A DNA stretch of 64,000 nt from Tricholomella constricta (taxonomy: Eukaryota; Basidiomycota; Agaricomycetes; Agaricales; Lyophyllaceae): the NCBI GenBank assembly GCA_013368375.1, contig JAACJP010000037.1, forward strand, positions 372,001-436,000. Reading direction: 5' to 3'. This document shows positions 21,667 to 34,362 of this stretch, one piece after another. Position numbers and translations under genes: made by a program. The first letter of the stretch is position 1. The number at the start of each line of letters is the position of its first letter. The notes beneath the pieces are model-generated. The model was not told the DNA's origin. It worked only from the letters and a program-made list of their open reading frames with translations, and did not search any database.

Positions 21667-22118
21667 TTACTTCGTGAATGCCCGAATGACCTTGGCGGAG
21701 ATATGTAGAAAGAAGATCGAGCCAATGAAGGAGAGCGAGAGGACGAGGACAATGAATGGGTCACTAATGGAGTATGGGTCAATAATCATGAACAATGAAA
21801 GCTGGTGCAACTCTGGGCTTACACTCGAAGCCCGGGTGAATCGTCAGTGTAGAGTTTGAGCATGGTGTTCGAGGATCCACCAGCGCCAGCAGCGCGGGAA
21901 GAGTTCGGTCTCGACGCTTGCGTGGTACCAGCAGCGCGACGTCTAATTTCACAATAATTAGAATCAACCAAGAAGTAAGTTAAACAACCTGACCGAATTT
22001 GGGCACCAGGAGGTCTAGCTACCGTTGAGCTTGCACTACGACCGTTAACACGAGGAGAGTCCGAGTCCGACTAGGGAAATGTTAGCTGGGAAGCAGGGGG
22101 AAATAAAGGGCTTACCAT
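21667..22118 (-). CDS. SBH1: Protein translocon subunit Sec61 beta
   Basis: Model: complement(22118-22116, 22070-21994, 21942-21823, 21763-21667), 98 aa. The coding part of exon 1 is only the ATG, followed by GTAAGC. The protein has a disordered Ser/Pro N-terminus, the family signature SNTMLKLYTDDSPGLRVDP and one tail-anchor transmembrane helix (FIVLVLSLSFIGSIFFLHI), ending SAKVIRAFTK. This is the small tail-anchored beta subunit of the ER Sec61 channel, which helps co-translational translocation. Length matches the family (about 90-100 aa). The third donor (GTAAGC at 21822) restores VDP across the junction. Yeast homologues are Sbh1/Sbh2; the symbol is by homology. Confidence 0.9.
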
Positions 22119-24480
22119 TGTGGTGTAGAAGAGAGTGGATGGGTGTAGAGCTGGAGTTGTCGTGCTGGCAGAGAAAGTGAAACGTCAGTCGGGATGGTGT
22201 GACCGTGGGTAATAGCTCACGTGAGCTTCGCGTTACTAAATAAAACATTTGCCACGATCTCTTTGTCTTCGAACGACGATGACTGATAACTGATCATCTC
22301 AAGCTCTGCGAAACCATGCTATCCTCGCCTTCAAACTCTTGGATTGACGCTCGCTGATTCTCTTTACTCTGGGTTCGGGATGGAGTATTGCCACCCCGGC
22401 CAGGCTGTGCTGGGCTATCAATCTTTCCGATTCAACTTGGACATGGATCACGACAGAATCGCCGAACTCTTTAGGAGCCCAAGCTCGGGCTTATGATTGA
22501 TTAATATGGTACAAGGTAGCGTAGACAGTACGATGGCCTTGTATAATCACTACATGCGAGTCTGCATGTTAAACAACCCCATTGCAATCTCTTTGTCAGT
22601 CGACTCGGCTCGTGTCTTTCATTCTGCATATATGGAACTTAAACCTATCCTGGAAACCGCCCTCCTGGCAAAGCGCCGGGGGGGTAATTTACGGCTCGGA
22701 AGGCCTCGACATCGACCTTCGACTTAAGAATGCTTGTGAATCGTTCTTTTCATAGATCGCGATTGGGAAGATCTAGCGTGGAACTTGGTATGTTATATGA
22801 CTCGTCTAAACCGTTTTGAATGTCGCTGTCGTAAACGCCGTCAATCTGGACGCTCTGGGTAAAATTTCTCTCATTCACACAGCCTCCTTGTTGACAACAT
22901 ACCTTCTAGGTATCATGAAGAATCTGTGAATGTCTGATTTGTCACTTGGCGGTCAATGTTGGCTGATTCCTCCAACGATTCCCGAACATCCGAGGGCAAA
23001 ATGCGAACGGCAAACTCCTTTGCTGTTGTTCGGGGAAGAAGATAGTGGACACAACGCTCGCATCTTCTCATGACAACTCTATACCATCGTGGAGAAAACT
23101 CCCTGGACCTCGGAAGTGCACCTGGTCGTCTCATAGGTCGGGCCTGCTAATTTCCGAATTCAAAGGTCTAGGTCTATCATCACTCTGAGCACGTATCGTT
23201 CATTTGTCCCTAGGGCGCCACCAAGGTCAGATGCTCTCTTCGATCCCTCGTCCACCATCTACGGTTGCTTTTCTCTTGACTGTCCATCAGATAACGATGG
23301 TCGACTTGATAAGCCATCCAGGAATCAGAAGAGTCTGGAGAGCCACATGTTCCTGTCACGGGACCTGATCGACAGTGGCCGGGTCCATTATTGAGATCAA
23401 CGCTCCCTTGGGAGCTGCGCGCTCTGTAGTCTATGTATCCATCCCCATGATTTATCCTTTTTCCGCTTAATGTTACGCCTACCGATAACTCCGCCATGCC
23501 GCGGAATGATGATGGCGGGCGCTCCGCCGGCTCTTGTGATGAACAGTATTGCGTGGTCTACCTCAACTGCGCCTCTGGAAATTCGACCATATACATCAGA
23601 TCGAGTCCTGGAGAATCGTCTACGTATCATCTGTGATTGTGAAATCCAGTTGTCTCTGCTTGAGAAATCTGCCAAGTATACGCCGAACAATTTACATACC
23701 TACTATACATCTACTCCGACCAAGCCTAATCGACGCCTCATCATTCTGGAGTCTCGATTGCCCAGGCGCTCGAGCCCCTGTGCTTTGGCTTTGACCACTG
23801 TTGTATGACGGTAGAAGGACGCTGACGGGACCTCTGTTAATGATGTCAGGCTTGTAAACTGAACCACTCAAATGAAGCTTTCTTGGGATAATGACCCGAC
23901 GAAGTTGATGATCTTCCCGGTACCTGTTAGGCAGAGATCTCTCGCGATAAACTTGAGCTGAGAGCACTCCAGAAGAACTACAAGCACAGGGTCTGTTCCC
24001 ATCGTACAATTCATGTCACATAATATCATTTTTCGAGTCAAATGGCCGTTTGCATCGTAAATAACGAACAATGCAGTTCTGTGTATGTGATCGGCAACTG
24101 TCGCACGGTCACGGCAGGGGCCAGTTCTTCTTTCATGTTGCTTGCTGTGCACCACGAGGACAGTGTATCGATCCGGAATCCGTCCTGGCCAGTGCTGTGG
24201 GTGTCAGCTGCCAAAGCCAGGGCTTTGAGTGTCACAGAAAGCCTGGTTTGATCTAGTTTGCGAACGTTCACAGGCGGAGGAGGTTCTATTAGAACTGATT
24301 TGTGACGGCCTCGTTACAGGGTGCTTATCCTGGAGACTTGTCGTCACTTCGACCGGGTACACGCATCCAGAAGCTGGTCCCTTTGTTCATCCCACCATAT
24401 CGTTCGGAGAACCAATTTGCAACTCTTGATGTGAAGGAACGGCCGGGTGACATGTTCGATTTGCCTGCTCGCCGAGTAAG
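22119..24480. other. Long region without a recognised gene
   Basis: Several short frames exist (23470-23808 +, 23397-23690 -, 23868-24155 -, 24302-24493 +). Some have protein-like composition (for example CDMNCTMGTDPVLVVLLE on the minus strand), but none could be joined into a gene or matched to a family. Remnant genes or lineage-specific genes are possible. Confidence 0.35.
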
Positions 24481-24579
24481 TGACCTCCCTTAGCGGCGGC
24501 CTCGTGTCTCCATAAATACTCCCTACCCCATTTCTGATATATCCCGTTAGCGAGGACTACTGTCCTTCCCTCACACTCA

Positions 24580-25270
24580 ACATCCCTTGGGCACGTGTAA
24601 CCGGCCGTTACACCTCCCTTCGCTCTTATACCCAGGTCGCCGTCTCCTAAGGATCGTTAATACCTTTGTGTATTAATCGTTCCTTCAGGTCACTGTACGG
24701 TCCTCATCACTCGGAGTACGTATTGGCGTTCAAATGACCATAAGCGGCCTATTCACGTTTTGACTGTTCTAGGATCGTTAATTCCTTGATTGGGTTAATC
24801 TTTCTCCTTGTCTGTTGTTCTCTCGGGTACGTCTTAAGCGCGTGCACAGCGATAATTTTCCACAAAATGACCTATAAAATCCAGTGTGAGTAACACCTTC
24901 GTGTATTACCACTTGATCCTCAACCACTACCATCGCTACATCCTGAGGGTACGCATTACAGTTTGCCTTCCTCTCTCGTTGGCTTGATTTATTTCCCCTC
25001 AGGCTTGCCAATACCTTCGTGTATTAAGCCTTTTCCTGGTTATTTGCCGCCACACTATTCTAATCGCCACACTATCGCCCAAGTCGTTAACAGCATTAGC
25101 TTTAACGGACTACCTCTCATCTGGAATCGCTCAGAAGAACTTCCGACACCTCTCCGTTTTCAGTGCCCTTCCTCTAGCCCCTCGATCGTCTGCCTTTTGT
25201 GTCTCTGTGCCTCTGCGCCTTCTCTTCCACTTCTTCTCTCTTAGGATCGTTAATACCCCCGCGTATCAAC
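24580..25270 (+). repeat. Cluster of short palindromes upstream of RING gene 1
   Basis: About five related units occur at roughly 24645-24680, 24771-24800, 24888-24915, 25003-25030 and 25242-25270. The best form is TTAATAC-CTTTGT-GTATTAA; others are AATAC-CTTCGT-GTATT and TTAATAC-CCCCGC-GTATCAA. Three share the left flank AGGATCGTTAAT. A separate inverted repeat GTGTAAC-CGGCC-GTTACAC is near 24596-24614. They lie in the 800 bp before the ATG at 25299 and may be regulator sites or tiny hairpin repeats. Confidence 0.55.
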
Positions 25271-25298
25271 CTGTCCTGTCTCGTCTCTATCTCCTGGT

Positions 25299-27768
25299 AT
25301 GCTTACCATTGGACCTGGGTCTACTTGTGACGTCTGCTTAGAGCCTTACGGCCGTGGTCTCAGAGCACCTTGTTCCATACTATGTGGCCACGTATTTTGT
25401 ATCGAGTGAGTGAAGTCGCCTCGTCCGCATCAAAACATCCGCTGAGTTTTGTCTATTTCCTCAAGATGTGTTAACCATCTGCGAGTCGGAAACGCGAACA
25501 GTTCCCACCCTGAGGATTATGGAGCGCCGTGCCCGCTGTGTCGTACCCTCTTCGACCATCGATCAATGGTTAAGCTTCACATTGATGTCGATAATCCTAA
25601 TACAACGCCTCCAAGGGCAACTTGCCTTTCCTCCGCTGAAGCAGAGGCCAAACGACTTCAGGAAGCGATAGCCAATGTGGCCAACGAGGGGACAACTGAG
25701 GCTCGTTTGCGCCAGCTGATATCGGATGCGACTACCTTTTTGGGGCTTCACCCACGCGATCAAGTAAGGTCCCGCGTCACCGTTAATTGATCAGCTCTTA
25801 CTCGTATTCCACAGTTTGTAGACCTGAGAGTCAGTCATAGGATGATCGCTTACCTATGTGACACGAAGAGCAAACTTCGCAGCCAGAAGATAGAATTCGA
25901 CGAACGGATTACGAAGTTGCAGGAGGAGAAGGCGGAGCTGGAACGTAAAGCGGAAGTCGCAGCCTCCCAGCGGAGAGACGAGAGGGAGTCGGCCCTGGTG
26001 ATCGAGATGAGCCTCAGGGAACATTGTGGACGTGCCCACAGGGCTTACGAGGACATGGTTGCGTGAGTCGTCGCCGAGTCTGATAACCGGTATAAACGTG
26101 CTGACAATGATTTCTCGCTCGCCAGACACGTAAGTAGCTATCTATGCGGATCACCGTTAAACTAATCATAATCCACAGTACAACTTCATCGTGGCCGAGT
26201 GGACCAAGCTTGGCGAACAGCTCGCCCAGCTCCGCGTAACTCAGACTCAGATCTTCCACGAAAACTCAAACTCTGTTTCTCGGAGGTCCGATACTACCAA
26301 CACCCCCGAATCCCTGTTGACCATCGATGCGAAATTATCGTCATACCACGATGAACGGATGAGGCCCAGTGGAGCTGCTGTCACGGATTCGGGCTCGTTC
26401 CTTGTTTCTCCACTTCCCCAATTCACTGGCGGCTTCCCGACTCTAACCATGAACGCATTCCCCCTTCCCGAAATTGAGAGCGATGTAGACATGAGACCTG
26501 AAGTCAGGCAAGCCGGATCATCCCTTACTTCGTCGTCGTCTAACTGCAATGCACGTGGACACCCTGTTGCCTGCCCCTGTATTGAAACTGATCCTATGCC
26601 GGAACCCGCTCGTACGGCCCACTCGGCATATCAATCCACCACTTCCCGCAGTCGCAGCGCGTCTACGAATGATTCCCCTGCCGCAGCCCTCACCCGTTCG
26701 GCTCCGATACCTATACCTGAGTCCGAACGGCAGGTTATCTACGACGGCGATAATAATTACGACACCTTCCAGCGATCGTCATCGCATAATAACCGGTCCC
26801 CGAGCCGCAGTCGTCCTCACAGCGGAAGTCGTACATCCAGCGAGGCGTTTTTACGACCCCCCTCGCCGTCACGACATATTTCCTCACCTTCCGCAGCCTC
26901 AAGGAATGCCGGCCGTATGCCTACCACTGCCTATGAAAGTGTTCCATCTTCACTGAACACTCCCATCCCTACGACGTCACAAGCTCACAGCTACAAGCAT
27001 CCTAGATTACAAGACCTGCTCACCGACACCCCGACGAGCATGTCATCCTCGCTTCCTAATCCGTCCATACATTCTTCTCCCTCCACTCGCCGTGATTTGT
27101 ACAACTCACGCGAGAATAGGTCTTTCCCCTATCCCCAACAACATCCCCCTCTGCTCCCTCAAGACCGCCAGAACCAAGTCGCAAATGATCCTTCTCCTCC
27201 CCCAGCACCAGCTCGCCGCAGCCCGCCTGCAGCTTATGATCCCTTGACTGCACCCGTCTCCTCCGCAAGTACCGCTGCGAAGGCCATAGAAAAGGCCAAG
27301 TACGAACGTGAGCAGGCTGAGAAGGCTGAGCGGCGAGAGAGGGAGAGGGAGAGGGAGAGGGAAAGAGAGCGTTCCAAAGGATCGTCGCGCGAGAACGTAG
27401 ATCAATATGCTGAAAGTTCCGACAGGCACCGGCGCAAGGCAGGCGAGAGCTCCAGCTCCAGCTCGACGTCGGCCCAAAACAAGTACTCTCGATCTGACCC
27501 TGTCGATAATATGGACCGCTCTCAGATCGCACCATCGTCTTCACGGCACTCTTCTTCTTTGCGAGACTCGGCTCAGTCCTCTACCAGCACCTCGACCTCG
27601 ACCTCGACCTCGACCTCGACTTATGGCTCGCAACGGACTGCCAGTGGCAGCCACAGTAGTAGTATGCGGTCCGGCGGCTCGAGTTCGCTCCGCACAAACC
27701 CGTACGGCGCTGACAAGTACGGATCCACCAAGGCGACTATGCCAGTTCTCTCAGCTACGAGGGCCTAG
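25299..27768 (+). CDS. RING-finger protein 1 with coiled coil and long disordered tail
   Basis: Model: 25299-25405, 25466-25763, 25815-26062, 26126-26129, 26179-27768; 748 aa in one frame. Residues 10-75 are a C3HC4 RING (CDVC, LCGHVFCIEC, CPLC), the usual E3 ubiquitin-ligase fold. A coiled coil of about 100 residues follows (KLQEEKAELERKAEV), then a Ser/Pro/Arg-rich disordered tail with an (RE)n run near 27325-27370 and a (Thr-Ser)n run encoded by a hexanucleotide repeat ACCTCG near 27590-27620. The fourth coding exon is only 4 nt (ACAC). Without it the frame would hit a TGA at 26064; with it the protein reads MVA-H-YNFIVAEW. RING gene 2 (41889-43439, minus) has the same layout. Substrate unknown. 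Confidence 0.75.
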
Positions 27769-28727
27769 TTTTCGGATAGCCTCCGTCTTCTCGCATTCAT
27801 TGAATTTGAATGATTACCGTTGTATATCTCCAGGACTATCGACACTCTGGTATGCTTTCTTTGCTACCGTTATCGTGATCGCAACACCCGAAATTTTACT
27901 AGAATGATCTGACGACTCCGAAGCCCACCTTTCCCACATTCAACACTCCAATCGTCTTTTTCATATGTTTATAGTTCTCAATTGCAGAACAAGTTATTTG
28001 ACCCAGTGGTTTGTATTGTTACCCCTTACTCCATGTCGCTCGCCACCATGTACTTATTTGTTGTATCAGCTACCCCATTGCAATAATAATAAGGTCTCAC
28101 GCCATTGGTTCCTCTGTCCAATTTCAGATCCCTTTGGAATAACTGTTTTTGGGACTGTCAGTACTTAAAAAGTGCTGTGATCACGAGTCAGCCTAGAGCA
28201 AGGCTAGGGGAAACTTGTCAAGAAGCTGTTTCAAGATCCGAAAGCTTGTGAGGTCTCCGAAGGATCAGGAGAACGTGGATCGATGGTCCACGAGAGACTT
28301 GTGAGGGCAGTACACTACTGCAGCCAAGCGCCAGCAACGTCAGGATTGCCGATCTAAGCTCATTGGATGACCTCGTTCATGTTGCTACGAAATACTGGTG
28401 AACTTGATTAGGTTAGGTGCGAGGTGGTCCCGCACGACCATCAGGCATGGGACCCGGTAACAGACACCGAGGAGTTACAGTTCCTATCCACGCTGAAGCC
28501 GATCATCTTGTGGTGCAGTCGTGTGAATGTGTTAATCCAGGAGGCGAGTCGCGAAAAGGCAAGACCCGAATCGTACAACGTCTGAGATGGTTCGAGTACA
28601 AGACATATGAGGGAAATAACTAGGAAGCAGCAGTTAGAAGTATAATAAGTAAGAGTGTCCTCACGATATAACATATGAACACGACCAGCGGGCAATTAAC
28701 AAGAAGTGGGGGAAAGCCTCATGGCTT
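27769..28727. other. Intergenic between RING gene 1 and R-SNARE gene
   Basis: Convergent 3' ends. No supported gene; the frame 28417-28623 has no motif. Confidence 0.4.
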
Positions 28728-29707
28728 CTATGACTTTGAGCCGCAATGATTCAGACCGGCACCACAGAACTGCGCAGCGATGATCCACAAGATAATCTAT
28801 CGAGAGGCGTCCATTTCAACATCCCGATCATGAAAGACAAAGTTTGTTAACTCACCAGCCCGACGAAAAAAGAAAGCGCCAAGATCTTGCTATTCCTCCA
28901 CCACATCTGCCTCCTCACGCTTCTGGCGCCCCGTCTAAATGCTGTGGCTTGCCCGGCCATGACGTCAGTCTTGTCAACGAGAAGTTCAATCCTCTCCCCT
29001 CGACTGAGTATCTGCTCCACATTTTGCACCATGATATCCTTCACTTGGTTCAGCTCCGTTTGTGCGCGAGTCAGCTCGTCCACGGGGGGCGCGGTATTGT
29101 AAGTATGCATCAGGGCTGAAATGGTTGGGCCGAAGCTGCCTTGTAGACCGTACGCGGGCGTTTCATCGGATGATGAGGATGATGGAGCGGCCGTAAACTA
29201 TATCTCGGGTGTTACGGATGTTCAAAGAGGGTGTGTGAGACATACCTTGCGCTGTAGATCGGTCAGGAAAGCGAAAGGCATTCTCCTGCATAGATCGCTC
29301 GTTTAGCGTTCAAAAACATTCCTCAGGAACTTACCGTCCAGCAGCATCATCTGCCATAACCAAGTACGTGAATCCTCCCTCCGATACATAATGGAAAAGG
29401 TATTGTTCCCAAACATAAGTGAGTTTACTGTTGATAACATGTATAAGTGTCGGGATGGGTGTAGGGTTCACAAAGAGTAAGTACCTATTGTTTGGAGGGA
29501 TCTTCGACAGGATAGTCTGCGTTGCTATGAACTTAGTTCAGAATCTGCAGTTGGTCCTGCGAAACATAATGCAAACCTTGGGAGAAATCTCGTTTTCCCG
29601 CCTGATGTTCGGCAAGTATAGTCGACCCTCTGGCTACAAGAGCATGAATCTATGGAAATATAGACATTATAGCCTTAAAAGAATTGATAAGGACATACCA
29701 GTGACAT
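28728..29707 (-). CDS. VAMP7-type R-SNARE (longin, SNARE, membrane anchor)
   Basis: Seven-exon model: complement(29707-29699, 29649-29577, 29524-29485, 29427-29335, 29285-29246, 29197-28856, 28796-28728); 222 codons, all phases consistent. Residues 1-110 form a longin domain (MSLIHALVARGSTILAEH, ATQTILSKIPPNNSKLTY, YLFHYVSEGGFTYLVMADD, FAFLTDLQRK). An Asp/Ser linker follows, then the R-SNARE motif (ELTRAQTELNQVKDIMVQNV with the zero-layer Arg in LSRGERIELLVDKTD). The C-terminal helix crosses an intron: KILALSFFVGL then IILWIIAAQFCGAGL. Without the last short exon the anchor would be cut in half. R-SNAREs of this class (yeast Nyv1, animal VAMP7) act in fusion with vacuole, endosome or plasma membrane. 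Confidence 0.88.
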
Positions 29708-32252
29708 CACGACTCCGTAGTAGTTGTACAAGGCGGGAAGAGGAGAAGGAGGACAGCGGGAGTGCAATTGTTAATGAGGCTTGTACTTCACGTTTCTCAC
29801 GGTCGGACTGCGGATTTCTTCGCCACTCTGCCGGGCCGGTAAACATCCTTTCGTCTGTACGACGCTCAAGGCAGGAATGGACGGTACGTCTTTTTTGTTT
29901 TTTGATGCAGCATGCAATATAGGTTGAAAATACAAAGGATTCAACTTCACTGCAACCGATGCTACGGCCTGCGTACGGTCACAATGTTGGGTCTGCTTTG
30001 AAGGAAAAATTGCTTGGAAGTAGCCATCTTTTCTTCTAAAGCAGCGTTCTTTAACTGAAATCAGCGTCGTAACGCGCTGAGCGTAATATTTCGTCATCCA
30101 CTGGAAATTTACGTGACGATCTTCAGATATGTGGCAACCGCAAAGCCCAAGTCCATCGAGGGTTATTGGATCTATGTAATCCACCTATGCTCACATTGGC
30201 GTTGAAATTCACTGATTCTGGTTGGATAACACCATTTCTCATTTGTCATGGGCGACTGAGATGGTACGCAGGCGACTGCACCCTTGACTTTTAGGATTGC
30301 TTTCGGCGACTGTGATGGAATGATATTATACACCAAGCTTCTGCAATTTACAGATCCTTGAAAGGAACAGTATTGTTCAATGCTTCTACATCCTATCTCA
30401 AACAACCTTGACGTTTCTATCGACCAAAGCAGCGAACGTGTCTGGCTCCTCGACGACCTCATATCCAGGTCTCCGCAACTGATTGACCTGTGTCTTTTCG
30501 GTTGCGGCATGAAATGGCAAGGACTCACCTTCAATTTCCATATTCTGCACGACTTCCAATCTCGACCCGTAATCGGAGGCAATTTTTTCTCTTATCCGTG
30601 AATTGGCCGAGAAGCTCAACCGCAGGATGGAGGGTCCGATTCGCATCCTCAAAATCCAGCCGATCCTAAGCTGGAGATCTACCAAAGCTCATCTGAGCAC
30701 TGCCGATGATCGATTTCGAAATCGACGTTTACCCGGAACTACCCAGCCAATTTTACAAGGAAACTTTCAGCGAAGGAGCTTTGAAAGCCGCATCCGTTGA
30801 ATAAGTTGACGGAATACGGATCCCCCTGTTATCCTCCGAGATTTTCATTAATCGTTTGCTTGTATCACATTCGATTTCAAGAACCCGCTCATATTCACGG
30901 ATTTCTTACAGGAGCCTCTGAAATCGTTCGATCAGAGTGTGGCGCATACGACGAATTACGAGCCTCGAACCGATAAATAGTGACCACGTTCATGGTAGAC
31001 ATATCCTGTCAGGAAGCCATCCCGTCAGAAAAAGTCTGCCCCACCTCGAGACCGTTCGAGTCGCTGGATGATGAATGGGGTACGAGCATAAGCGGCGTTG
31101 GATCGTCAAGTTCGTTGTCAGACAGACTCAACCTTTCATCGCTTGCTTCGATCGCGCTTGGCATGGAATCACCAAGGTGGGTGGTCGTCGATCCAGTGTT
31201 GATCCCGAATGCACCCTAAAACCATATGCATATGCTTGGGTGACACTTCTCTTTTCTCCGAAACAGAAAGCACACTCTATGGGTGCCAGAACCTGTTAGT
31301 AGTGATTGACTTTTCAATCCGCATTACTCCGATTCGTGTAGGCCTTCAAAGCAATTCCAATGATATCACCCAGGCACCTCGCATTCACAACGTAATCACA
31401 TTCTGCTCCATGCGGACAAGGACGAACGTTGCCTTTGATTGAGGCCCGAGCATTCCCGAGCCAGCCGGCGGGCTCAGTTAATTTAACGCTTAAATCTTAA
31501 TCCCGCGCGTCCAAACCCGGCGAGGTCTGGTTTCCGATGTTTGATCTTTCCAAGTTCGACTCGCCATGCATCAAAATCAAAGGATATCGGTGGCTATCGG
31601 CGGTTGGCCATCTCATCGATAGGAACGCGTGATTATCTGCCCAAGTCTCCAAGCTTTGGGGTACAGAACGACAGATCGGTTCAAAGGTCGAAGCTATATG
31701 TCAGTGTAGCCTGGGTACTACGACCCTCTTTTTTTCCTTTCAAGATTTACATATGTGAACTGTTGGACAGCGGTTCCATACTCAATCAGCTTCATCGATA
31801 TCGATCCTTTGATAAGTTTAGAAAATCTTAAGTTCCCGAGGACGGTCTAGACTTGCCTTGCGCGCGGGTGACCCGACAACAGTTTTTGCGATTTGCTGAT
31901 TCAAGGATAAGACAAGATGCATGTAAGTTGATCAGAATCCATTGTTCACGGCATGTGTGATACATATACTAGTGTATGCGGTCCAAGGAAAATGATAGGA
32001 AGAGGTGAGTTCAAAATAGTCAGTCTACTAGTAAATGTTTCTGGTGTAAGTATACGGCACGGTAGGTTGAAAGTGGTGGTGATATTCAACCTACAAGCCA
32101 TTAGGTTGAAAATACAACCTGTCCGAGCGCCATAGAGGACAATGCTGAATTTGTTGTTGTTGTGGGTGTATACAAGGCCACACTCCTGTATGGGAATGGT
32201 CACCCAAAATTCGCTGTCGCGAGTCTAGCGGCTCCTCACTCTTATCATCATC
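29708..32252. other. Region with unassigned coding-like fragments
   Basis: On the minus strand, stretches near 31215-30985 (ending SDNELDDPTPLMLV...FSDGMAS) and 30600-30398 (KIASDYGSRLEVV, LRRPGYEVVEEPDTF) look protein-coding in composition, but a continuous gene model was not found and no family is recognised. Near 32060-32125 there are short inverted copies of TAGGTTGAA / TTCAACCTA; a partial copy (AGGTTGAAAATACAA) is also at 29921. Confidence 0.35.
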
Positions 32253-33525
32253 ATGTCTAATCTCCCTCCCGTCAATAGTCCTGAAGTGGCTCAGTTGGGA
32301 CCCAGCGAGCTCAGTGCATACAGGGTTTGCCTCGCCTTTGAACAGCAAGTCACTGAACAAATTTCCGTCATCCACGCACGAATTCTCGGCTACTTGATTC
32401 TCCATGCTCCCACCGAGAACGGGCGTCATGAGGTCGTCAAGGCTATTCACTCCTGCAATAAGGACTTTGAAGTCTTGTCTGAACTTGGCCAGGCTTTTCT
32501 TGATTACTTTATTCGCCCATGTAAGTTCTCCTTTTGTGATCAAGAAAGATCTGGGGGATAACTCCCGCTCAGTCAAGGAGCTCAGACGGTGGACGCCAGC
32601 CTCCTCGGACAATTCGAGTCGAACCTCGTCCGATGAAGACGAGGAAGATCTTCAGGAACTTGAAACGATTCCAAAGCCTGAGGCACCGAAGAATCGCCTG
32701 GACGCGAAAAATCAGGTAAGTAGGTTGTGTTCTATATACCATAGCACAGTCTCATGAAGTCTCCTTGTCCGAGTCCAGGCTCTTGAAAGGGATGGGCTTC
32801 GTTGCGTAGTCACTGGACTGTACGATCATGATGCAGCAATCACAAAAATCAGCGTCGAAGAGATCGTTGCTGCGGGCGGTGCCGTTGGCACGGGGTGCGC
32901 TTACATCGTACCGGACCCTGCTTATCTCGACGCCTTTAATACACCCATGAGCTCGCCCTTGGAAGTAAGTCTTATATATGTGTTTCTATTGCTACCACGG
33001 AGCTAAATCGTACCCAGAAAAAGTATTCAGCCTCCGTGCTAGCGATCTTAAAAGACTTCGGCTATGATGTCGAGAGCCTAACCGATCCCAACGTGCATTC
33101 GCTCTTCAATGTCATGACAATGCAATTTGACGTACACGTCTTCTTTGATCGGCTGAATATGTGGTTCGAGGGGACAGTAAGTGAATTCATACTTATAGAT
33201 ACTTATCCTAATCGACTGCTCTGAAACCTAGGAAATCGCAAACTTCTACAAGATCCAGACAATCTCCGAATGGATTAAGGTACCAAAGCTAGTCAACTTC
33301 ACCTCGTCAAATCCTACAAAATATCCCGACCTCCCCTCTCCGAAGCTTCTGGCCTTGCATGCAGCTTGTGCCAAGGTCGCACATTTATCAGGTGCAGGTG
33401 AATATATTGACTCTCTTATTGCTGATCTGGACTATTTGGATGAATTGGCGTTCGATGGGAGTACATCCGCTGTCCTGAATCATGCCCTTATGAATAAGGC
33501 GGCCCGTTCTATCGGAGCCTGGTGA
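32253..33525 (+). CDS. HNH-nuclease-family protein of the agaric-expanded type
   Basis: Five exons: 32253-32520, 32573-32715, 32779-32964, 33018-33176, 33232-33525; 349 aa in one frame. The N-terminal helical region is followed by an acidic linker (SSDEDEEDLQELE). The HNH-like part starts at ERDGLRCVVTGLYD and continues with CAYIVPDP, where related proteins have CAHIFP. It ends with NVMTMQFDVHVFFDRLNMWF and LLALHAACAKVAHLSGAGEYID, the conserved C-terminal block. The first His of the HNH triad (AHI) is replaced by Tyr (AYI), so DNA-cleaving activity is doubtful. Such proteins occur in many copies in mushrooms, with unknown role. The first intron (GTAAGT...GCTCAG, 52 nt) was chosen because it restores FIRPF. 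Confidence 0.75.
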
Positions 33526-34362
33526 TGGGGTGAGAGGAAGCAGAAATGCGGGACTTCAGTCCTTTTGTTAATTAGGCATGTAGTATTCCAGAGAGCACAG
33601 TTTAGTACCGAAATGTTCACTTGAAAACCTAGCCCGGGTCAAGCTCTCCGCCTTAATTTTCACAAAGCGATTCTACCCTCAGCGTCCAGTGAGCCCTGGT
33701 ATCGTGGTTATACATACATAACACATCACAGTACTTGAATTAATATTATGAACGATGCTCTTAAGCATGCTCTTCTCCTCCTGCACAAAATTCCATCAAA
33801 GGCGCATCAACGTTTAGTGAACAGAGCCTTAAGTCGGAGGCTTCTTATGCCAGGATCATCCACGAAACCAACAAGGGCGCGCATGTTGTTAGATTTGAAT
33901 TCCTCGAGCCTCACCTCGTGCTTCCTTTGGAAATATTCTCCAAAATCGTCGAAGGATGACTCTTTCAGCCGGACCGTCAGAAAAGTGATTCAGGAGGAAT
34001 CTGGATATTTGAGCGGAGATTTTCTCGGCGTTTATAGTGAACGCTCCTACACTAGAACAATGCATGTGCGGATGGATAATCAACGAAGATGATTGATTTG
34101 TGAACCAGTGTGCTGAACCATGACGCGCTCGTGTCGACGGCGGTATGGCCTTGTGTAAACAATTGTTTAAACCCGATAAATTCCGCTACGCCAGAACTCT
34201 TCGACATTTCCGCGCGCCACCTGATACCTGTGCTCCCTGGACGCACAACGATTGAGGCATACAGACAGTGAGATTCAAGTACTCAGCAACGAAAGCATTA
34301 TAATCTAGAGGGTACATAATAAGTGGAGAATATAGCAAATAACAAAAAATACCAGTTCCTCT
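33526..34362. other. Intergenic with a dispersed repeat
   Basis: No gene recognised (33748-34092 is an open frame without motifs). At about 34150-34177 lies CTTGTGTAAACAATTGTTTA followed by AACCCGAT; an inverted near-copy is at about 49587-49614. Confidence 0.4.

Noticed and set aside
24580..25270. CRISPR-like array
   Set aside because: Units are irregularly spaced, imperfect palindromes in a eukaryotic promoter, without equal-length spacers or cas genes.
27056..27544. 162-codon minus-strand frame
   Set aside because: Antisense to the low-complexity tail of RING gene 1; its composition mirrors the repeats.
28180..28340. Possible tRNA or small RNA gene
   Set aside because: No cloverleaf, A/B boxes or recognisable snRNA sequence could be fitted.
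32521..32548. 28-nt first intron in the HNH gene
   Set aside because: A 52-nt intron (32521-32572) restores the family motif FIRPF and keeps the frame, so no abnormal intron or frameshift is needed.
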